Origin: Owenia fusiformis
Lineage: Eukaryota; Annelida; Polychaeta; Sabellida; Oweniidae
DNA: 64,000 bases
NCBI GenBank assembly: GCA_903813345.2
Contig: CAIIXF020000005.1
Location: forward strand, 15,567,375 to 15,631,374
Direction: 5' to 3'
The position numbers were made by a program, and so were the translations under genes. The notes under the pieces were generated by a model that saw only the letters and a program-made list of their open reading frames with translations, made no database searches and was not told the origin of the DNA. This document shows, piece by piece, positions 56,944 to 64,000 of this stretch (its first letter is position 1; the number at the start of each line of letters is the position of its first letter).

Positions 56944-57504
56944 TACTGTACGCCCGGTATTATTCGCGAGCTTTAATTTCGCGAATTTTGCGAAAACACG
57001 GTTTCGCGGCTATTAAATTTCGCGAATTTCACAAGTTTGAAATTCATTATTCTCGGAATTCTCAAGCTAAATTACTAGTATATGTACAGTTATTGCACTT
57101 ACCTGATGTCATAGTTGGATCAGATTTACAATAACTGGGATCTTTATCATCGGCAAGCTGCATATCAACTTCTATTATCGCATCGTTAATTTCGGTCTTA
57201 TTTTAAAACGAAAAAGCAGTTTGAATTCGTATTTTGTATTACATCATGTTGGTGAAAATCATCCAATTATCGCCCAATAACACTAGACGAAACGTTTTAC
57301 ACAAAACGAAATGCATGTTGTAGTTCTTCTTACAGATGTAGGAATGGAGGGATCAGAAGTTGACGAAATGCATCACAGCCCCGGGTAAGAACAATTTCCC
57401 GGGGATTTAATTGGCAATTTCGCGACGATAATTTTTCGCGATTTTAACACCATCGCGAAAAGCGCGAAAGTTAATCGCACGCGAATAATACCGGGCGTAC
57501 AGTA
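56944..57504. mobile_element. TTCGCG-type terminal-repeat element with perfect 25-bp ends
   Basis: The left end TACTGTACGCCCGGTATTAT (then TCGCG) is the exact complement of the right end, 57480-57504. The interior is dense in TTTCGCG/CGCGAA motifs near both ends. It is 561 bp, non-coding, and interrupts the minus-strand pseudogene. Confidence 0.85.
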
Positions 57505-57832
57505 ACTCAAAGTTACTTACAGGAAGAATGGTCGCAGATTTTGAATGCTGTTATTAAGTTTTCAAGACAGTGCCAAACTTACGAAATAACATGTGTGCAC
57601 TTATCCTTAATTTGGTGCTACTTATTTTGGCAGATTTGCTGTTTTGAACATTTGGCGGCTACTTAATTTGGCGGACTTGCAATATTACAATGCACTAATG
57701 GTACTTATTTACATGATAATAAAATTACTGGGGAATTAGGTGCTGCCAAATTAAGTAGAAGTACAGTAATAGAATTGTCCAATGAAAATCAACTTGACTA
57801 AAAAGTCCTAATAATTCATAGCTCGAAAATAT
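57505..57832. other. Unassigned DNA with a GGTGCTACTTATTTTGGCAG / CTGCCAAATTAAGTAG pair
   Basis: The pair (about 57611 and 57747) is a weak inverted repeat that may mark a further small element. No coding evidence. Confidence 0.3.
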
Positions 57833-59267
57833 CTACCAATAGCAATATGCCAGGAAAGCAAGTAAAATCTTGGTACCTGTTCTAAGTGATATTCCTGGCA
57901 GAACCAACCACAACTGTCCTGAATGGTAGCATCCAGCATTATCACTAGATTCACTACGTCCAGAAATTGTCCTGATGAATGGTAGATCTATCGACACTGT
58001 TTGAAGAGCATGCTCAATGAGAGCACTGACCACCGCACAATCTTGCTTGTCATCTAGTAGATGAGCATATGTTCGGAGCTGAAAATATACATGTAACATA
58101 CCAGTGTTATCATTATTCTAAACTAGAAATTGGCAACTACACAGGGTATCAAGTCCCAACAAACATGATATTCATGAATCTGTAGATTTAAGTTCCAAAA
58201 CATAGTGCAGAACTAAGAGATCTATCTAGATGAATTAAAATGTGTAAAACAGTTGTAAAGATACAATAGAAAAGATAAAACACCTGACAGAAGTGTGCCA
58301 AAATACAGTGTGAATACATAGTGATAATTTGACAAATTACAATTTGGTAAATGAATTAACAAAAACAGGTGTAAAGGTGAAAAATAAAAAAAAGTACAAA
58401 AATACCTTAGATGAGCCCATACAGGTTTCACACACAAAGAGATCTGCACTGTGTCACCCCCACATTGACCTGGACTACTGGCAAACTCACATGCCATAGT
58501 AGACGCCAATGGAAATATATCAATACAAACTCATGTATTTCTTCTGGATGAACAGTAGCCCTATAATACAAAATATGTATAAACATTACATTTAAGCAAA
58601 GATGAGGACACTAGATTTTCACACAATGTCATCTCACTGTCATATTGCCATGGGCATAAGCTTTTCAAGATAACAGACATGAGCATTTATTTTGAGGTGA
58701 ACTATCAATAATTTAGGTCAGAAAATATCTTCAGAGTTAAGCAGAGAAACACAATCCATGTAGTGAATGGGACGGGATATCAATATCTCTTGAAACGACA
58801 CATTTCAGAAAAATGAAAAGATTACAATGCATGGAGTACTTGTGCACTTCAAATATAAAATTTAGCCAATGTGATCTCAAAAACAGTATAGCTTGACCAT
58901 TTTTCCAGTGTATGCCTATAACGCCAGTCAGATTTTTCCGTGTACTCCTGTCAAACTTTCCTGGTAGATCCCCCCCCCCCCGGCCCCCAAGTGATCAGAT
59001 GATTTGGGGATGATTTCTGTTTTTCACCTAGCTTTCAAGGGGTGATTTTATTTTTGGCCTGATCTTTTACATTTTTGCAAAATAATTATTTTTCATCACA
59101 AATGATCTGGGAAATTTTCTTAACTTCAATTTGAGAGTACCTCTGCGTACTTGGCTTACATGTGGCTACGCCATTAGAGTACATGTACATATACTTTCAG
59201 AAATTTTAGTTATGTTCATATCAATCTTAGACATGTACAGTCTGTTAAACTGCTTCGAAGGCAAGCA

Positions 59268-59605
59268 GCTGAACCTGAAAAATAAGAAATCTATTGTGCC
59301 ATAATACCGTATATAGAAAAAAACATTCATATTGCACATGATTGACATTTGTATATTTTAGATTATTTAGTGTTTAGTGAAATAAGCCTGTGCCCTCTTG
59401 TAATTTGAGGTCTATTTGCGAGATCTATGTTATTTTTTCAGAATTAACATGGCAGAGAAGCATCAAAATATAAGAGATTTCATACTTTATAAACCAATTC
59501 ACAAGCAATCCAAGATATACAAATGTCATTCATGTGCAATATGAATCTATTTTTCTCTATTTATTGCACAATCTTTAGATTTCTTATTTTTCAGGTTCAA
59601 CTGCA
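59268..59605. mobile_element. Foldback element with arms of about 95 bp
   Basis: CAGCTGAACCTGAAAAATAAGAAATCT (59269) through CATATTGCACATGATTGACATTTGTATAT is mirrored by the complement near 59515-59605. About 150 bp of AT-rich loop lies between. Confidence 0.7.
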
Positions 59606-59639
59606 TATGGGTGCATTGTAATGTGTTATGACCCTAGGG

Positions 59640-59785
59640 CGACCCAGGGGAATAACTAAAAATGACCGCGAGCATAGGTCCAACAAGCCAGATAAAGAAA
59701 TTGAAAGAAAGTGTGCTAAATTTGATGCCCCGAGTGGGAATCGAACCCAGCTGGGCTGTAGTAGCAACTTGCTATCAAGGGTCGT
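59640..59785 (-). mobile_element. tRNA-derived SINE head, minus strand
   Basis: On the minus strand GATAGCAAGTTGCTAC (A-box region) is followed by CTGGGTTCGATTCCCACTC, a good T-arm and B-box. The acceptor stem does not pair, so it is not a functional tRNA gene. Confidence 0.55.
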
Positions 59786-59941
59786 TACAAATGCATCTAT
59801 AATTCATCATAAACTAAGATTTAATAAACTAAGATATTTAAAATTGAACCCTTCAAAGACTGTATCATGTCCAACATATGTGGGTAGGTGGGTATGAGGT
59901 AGGAGGTTTTTTATACAAAGCCCCTTTGAAGCAGTTAAGGC

Positions 59942-60162
59942 CAGAGTGCACTTTGGAATTTTTTTGCAATTTTGAATTTAGTAAACCACTGAATATTCTA
60001 GTTATGCAAACATTCTGAAGAATTTTCAACCCTCAATTAATAGTCTAGGTACACTAATGCATATTTTGTGCAAGAATGAAAGATGTAGATTATGTGTGGA
60101 ATGAGTTATGTTTATCTGAAAATAGCACTATGGTCATGAAATTCCATCAAAAGTGCACCCTG
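59942..60162. mobile_element. Short terminal-repeat element, about 221 bp
   Basis: Left CAGAGTGCACTTTGGAATTT pairs with right AAATTCCATCAAAAGTGCACCCTG. The interior is AT-rich and non-coding. Confidence 0.5.
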
Positions 60163-61303
60163 ATAAGACTGTACTTATATTTAGTAGGGCTTTGACAAAA
60201 CCAGGAACATTTTCAAAAGTCCATCATCAATCAAAATTTCAATAAAACAATTATACAAAAATTGTCTGATACTGAAGAAAAATAATCTGATTGTGGAAAC
60301 AACAATTTCTTCACCACAACTAACCCATGTCCAGTGAGCAATTAAACAACGCCACCCCCCCCCCCCCTTAACATGACATGGAAATAATACATAAAAAAGA
60401 TCAGGATTATACAGGACTATCTTTCTTTCCAGAATTATAGATGATAGATAGACTATATAGAAAAACTATTTTGGAAATGTGAATAAAAAAATGGAAAGCA
60501 GATAGTAGAAATTATCTCAATCTATTATGTCAATTTCAGCATCGTTTTGTTTGGGAAGTCTTTAAATGTAGCTTTATTATTGTTCTTTAAATATCAGATG
60601 TATGGAATAATCATTTAATTTATCACAAAACAACATACATATTGTTTAAATTACCTGTAAATAGAGACAATTTGAATCATCTATTGTTTTATGATTCCAA
60701 GGACCTCTGCTGGATTACGCAAAATGCTGCATTTTGATTGGTCAATCCACGTCTTGTAAACAAACCAAAGACCTTTCACTCAAGCATCTTTGACATCAGT
60801 TTGCATCAGTAAATAGTTGACAGTTCAACAATTATTTGACATCAAAGCTATTATAAGATGCAAAAGTAACACTTGCAATGTATTTTTACAATAAAACCTT
60901 CCTTGCACCATATCAAATAGCTTGATTAGTGTCTGACAATTTCTTGTATTTTCTGCTAAAACTATACTGAGGTACCCATGTTTAGAAGAATCAAGTGCAC
61001 TCAAGGACATAATATGCCACCTATTTTATTTGATATTTCATATAACCATATCTCCATTATTTAGTTTCAAATGTTTATGGCCTAATTTGAGGTCTACTTG
61101 GGACCCCAGGACAGTTCAAACAAACCTCACTTTTAGGCCTGTTAGGAAGTCTATTAAATTGATCATCCTCAGACACCTGGCGTGGAATTCGAACACTAGC
61201 CCCTCTATGAGCGACACCTGCCGTGAAAACATCGATGCTTGATGTCTCATGGCGTCCAGTAAGTCGACGTTTGTTGGACTCCCCTCGATATGGGTCATGC
61301 TCC
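60163..61303. other. AT-rich DNA, no gene seen
   Basis: Nothing recognisable apart from a C-run near 60352. The last part (about 61080-61303) may be the 3' tail of the LINE that follows on the minus strand; no poly(A) tail is clear. Confidence 0.3.
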
Positions 61304-63062
61304 TTATGTTTCAGGGCCATATTTTTCCACGTTATTCATGTTTTCTAAATTTTGACAGTGTTTTTTTATTTTATCCATGTAACTTGACCGAACATCTTTT
61401 AACTTATTGCATTCTAATAGGTAATGACATTCTGAACCGGTTTTCTTGTTACACATTAAACATTTTCTTTCTTCAATAGGGGTAATTGGTTTTGTGTAAC
61501 GACCTGTTTCGATTTCTAATTTATGTGCGCTAATTCTTAGCTTTGTCAAGTTATTTCTGTCTATTTCATTTTTGATTAAATCCAAGTAGGGTTCCTTGTT
61601 CCATTTTGCTTTTATTATCTTATAAAACCTCAATTTACCATTATTTGATTTTATTTTAGTTTCCCAAAATTGTATGTATCTATTTTCCAGTAATTTCTTA
61701 ATTTCTCTTGGTTTTAAGTTTAAATAGTTTGGTGAAGTACCATTGTAAATATATTTAAGTACATCATTGATGTGCGTGAGCCATGATTGTTTATTCATAT
61801 CTGTCAGTTGTTTATTTACCTCAAGGGCTTCACGTAGAAGCGAGTCGGTTCCTTTATTGTTAATATGATTAAGATATTTCATTTGTTGATAAAACAAAGA
61901 AATAAATACTGGAAACCTACCTAAATCGCCTCGTGTAGCGTCATTACTGGCCTTTCTGTTAACACCGAGTATCGATTTCATAAATGATATATGAAGAGAT
62001 TCAAATGTTATTCCATCATATCCCTTTTCTAATGCCCATTGTGGGTCTTTTTTAATTTTACTCGAGTTTAAGATACCCGTACCCCATATATCAGATCCAT
62101 AGAGGCATATGGGCTTTATGAGTTGATCAAATAGTTTTAAGCATAATGATGGTTTCATATTACCATTAGAAATTAGACTTAATAATTTAAATTTTGCCTT
62201 TTCAGCTTTGTCTTTGATATGCTGGGCTGCAGGTCTCATTGACCCACTTATGCTTAATTCCATTCCCAGGTAAGCTAAATGTATCGTGAAACAGATTCTA
62301 TTTTGTAATTTCCTATAAAGAAGTGATTATCAATAAGTCTACCATTTTTATTCATTACCATAATTTTGGTTTTATCAGTGTTGATATTTAAGTGCCATTC
62401 TTCACAGTATTTTTCTAATTTGTCCAATTTGGTTTGCATTTCATCTTTTGAGGATGCGATAATTACTAAGTCATCAGCAAAAAGGAGGCTTCCAATTCGC
62501 TTATTATTTAATAATGGGTCTGTTTTGAGATCTAATGTTTTAATAATGTCATTTATATATAGGCTATATTAAATAGAAGAGGACTTAGGGGGTCCCCTTC
62601 AGGCGCGTATCGTCATGTACGCAAAATACGCCCAGGCGTACTGTTTGAATTTGAAAAAATATTTAGAAAAAAAACATGAAATTCAGTATTTTACTGTTAT
62701 TTTCTTTGATGATGTGTAAACCTTTGTTGTACAAGTGTATTAACAATAAGTTCTCGATTCCCTCATTGTCATTCACTGTTACGGGTTACTAATCAATTAA
62801 TTAATACCACGTCTATCTCGATCGTAGATAAAAATGATATTCCTCAACATGGCAGGTCTGCACGAAAAATCGTACGCCAAAAATCGCATTCATCTTCACA
62901 CATTATTCATCCACATACGGGGGCGTACCCTTGCAAAATGACCACGATACGCGCCTGCCCTTGTTTTATTCCCTTGTTACAGGTCAAATTCATTGGTAAA
63001 TAGACCCTCATTATCTAGTCTGACTCTTGCTTTTGATTGTGAATATATATGTTTTATCATTT
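61304..63062 (-). mobile_element. Truncated LINE: reverse transcriptase C-terminal half, frameshifted and interrupted
   Basis: Non-LTR retrotransposon remnant read leftward. At 63060-62958 the frame gives ARVRLDNEGL...TNEFDL, then QGIKQG, entering RT domain 4. A 358-bp element splits the next motif, which resumes as DPLSPLLFN near 62590. The catalytic FADD box lies at 62481-62470, followed by WHLNINTDKTKIMVMNKNG. A one-base shift near 62270 leads into a 319-codon open frame (62263-61304). That frame holds the thumb and linker, an ...IKPICLYGSDIWG motif and a terminal Zn knuckle C-x2-C-x7-H-x4-C (CLMCNKKTGSECHYLLEC). The endonuclease and RT motifs 1-3 are absent (5' truncation, as usual). There is an in-frame stop in the first block. 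The clade is not assigned. Confidence 0.85.
62600..62957. mobile_element. 358-bp terminal-repeat element inserted in the LINE
   Basis: Perfect 14-bp ends CAGGCGCGTATCGT / ACGATACGCGCCTG are flanked by CCCTT on both sides (62595-62599 and 62958-62962), a 5-bp target duplication. The interior is non-coding, with secondary GTACGC/GCGTAC sites. Removing it rejoins the RT motif GIKQG-DPLSP. Confidence 0.9.
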
Positions 63063-63178
63063 TACCCGTACCCCATATATCAGATCCATAGAGGCATATG
63101 GGCTTTATGAGTTGATCAAATAGTTTTAAGCATAATGATGGTTTCATATTACCATTAGAAATTAGACTTAATAATTTA
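63063..63178 (-). repeat. 116-bp apparently exact duplicate of an internal LINE segment
   Basis: Bases 63063-63178 repeat 62074-62189 with no difference that I can see (offset 989). The copied piece belongs to the C-terminal half of the LINE but now abuts the N-terminal end of the remaining RT, so LINE order is broken there. Confidence 0.9.
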
Positions 63179-64000
63179 TTCGTGATAAGATTTTTTCGTG
63201 ATAAGAAAATACCCCCGGCGCACGGAACAACTCAAAATTAAATTTTTAGGGCCGTTTTGCCCCAGGTTCCCTTAGGCTACAATTTAGCCAAAGTGGTTTA
63301 AACTTTGTACGGGAACTTATAGGCTAGGCTTCTTTCCTTGAAAAAACAACGGAGCTGAAAATAAATATTTGGTTCAAATCGGCCGGCAAAGAACTTCATA
63401 TTACACCGAACGAAATATATTTGAGTTGGGCGTAGTGATACACGATTTATACCATAGATTAACATAAATTAAGATTATGGCATCTCTGTTTTGGAATGAA
63501 TTTACAATGTATACATAAACAGGATTCATACTACTCAAGTGTTAAGCTAAATTCTGTCCGAAACAGACTTAATCAGAGAACTATATGATGACGTCATAAG
63601 TGAGTTGTAATTCGACGGTAACGCGCAGACGACAGAGGTGAGCGATATAATGTAATAAAACGGTAAAATATATCATATATTGATATTCGGTGACTTTAAT
63701 TGCCCGAGTTGTTGTAATTCATGTGTATCTACTATGTCACGTTCAGTATTTTTTAACTTTGTAACTGTTTTGTCATGAATTGAACTCCAAATACTGTATT
63801 TAAAATTGAAAAATATCATGGAATGAAAAACAGTGGCCCAAATGCAAATTGAACCCGAAATTGAAAAGCAATGCTCAGTTGGGCCTAAGTGAGGGCCATC
63901 AATCCTTATTATTCAGTATCCATTATATTAGATAGTTGGTGCTGACCGTGAGTCGGGCCGTGAGTTAGGCCTATGTCAGTTTTGCCCAGTTTATGTGGAG
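63179..64000. other. AT-rich flank, no gene seen
   Basis: It contains a GGGCCGTTTTGCCCCAGGTT site (about 63250) related to the 50880-52330 compound region, and TTCGTGATAAGA twice at 63179-63207. No coding evidence. Confidence 0.35.

Larger units (their letters stand above)
55752..58509 (-). pseudogene. Broken gene of an unnamed animal protein family (SDNAGCYH motif plus C2H2 finger)
   Basis: Minus-strand fragments appear in protein order. One at 58078-57877 reads YAHLLDDKQDCAVVSALIEH and then SSDNAGCYHSG and SLRTGTKI. One at 56657-56440 has VSIDDMKSAIDS and GVSGCEAW. One at 56450-56133 has KLWQSYNIGRG and a C-x4-C-x12-H-x5-H finger (CKEPGC...HIMLGKH, about 56190-56265). The tail at 56012-55752 reads RFSEEVKSFLLENF, then LSTSQIKSYFSRL. 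I recognise this order from large uncharacterised proteins common in corals, molluscs and fish, often multicopy and perhaps transposon-derived; I know no proven function. The central region after TGTKI is missing, frames shift between pieces, and a 561-bp element (56944-57504) lies between them. The fragment at 58509-58400 may be an upstream exon. Confidence 0.65.

Overview
The window looks like nuclear DNA of a marine invertebrate animal. It is AT-rich, has large introns with GT/AG borders, and carries two conserved metazoan genes in a dense background of transposon remnants. I cannot fix the phylum. The repeat style (GTAGCCAG-ended MITEs, CAGTAAAACC-ended MITEs, TTCGCG-rich terminal-repeat elements, long foldbacks) would fit a mollusc, another lophotrochozoan or a hemichordate.

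Region 1 (1-7175) is a decayed Polinton/adintovirus-like endogenous viral element, entered from the left in its integrase gene. On the + strand it has integrase with chromodomain (2-982), packaging ATPase (1017-1679), two small proteins (1743-2359), the C-terminal half of a major capsid protein (5225-6004) and an adenain-type protease (6009-6488). On the - strand there is a C-terminal stub of a family B DNA polymerase (2545-2934). An inserted repeat and about 2 kb of unrecognised DNA replace the rest of the polymerase and the capsid N-terminus. Past the protease is a highly structured non-coding block (6600-7175) that may be the element's terminal region.

Region 2 (8661-16591) holds the last six exons (294 codons) of mitochondrial succinate-semialdehyde dehydrogenase, ALDH5A1. 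The missing 5' exons must lie left of the window, so the viral element probably sits inside an intron of this gene.

Region 3 (16592-33069) is intergenic and contains only repeats: MITEs, foldbacks, a CGGCCG-rich terminal-repeat element and tandem duplications.

Region 4 (33070-42480) is a complete 12-coding-exon soluble guanylate cyclase beta subunit, most like beta-2. It encodes 671 aa with a haem-site His, a full set of cyclase catalytic residues and a C-terminal CaaX box. Its introns hold a 74-bp minisatellite, a tRNA-derived SINE and several MITEs.

Region 5 (42481-64000) has a 58-bp satellite, a decayed mariner-type transposase, nested terminal-repeat and foldback elements, a broken minus-strand gene of a widespread unnamed animal protein family (SDNAGCYH motif plus C2H2 finger), and a truncated, frameshifted LINE reverse transcriptase interrupted by a 358-bp element with a clean 5-bp target duplication.

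The two host genes are not known to work together. All coordinates, splice sites and repeat limits were read by eye; family names come from remembered family features, not searches.
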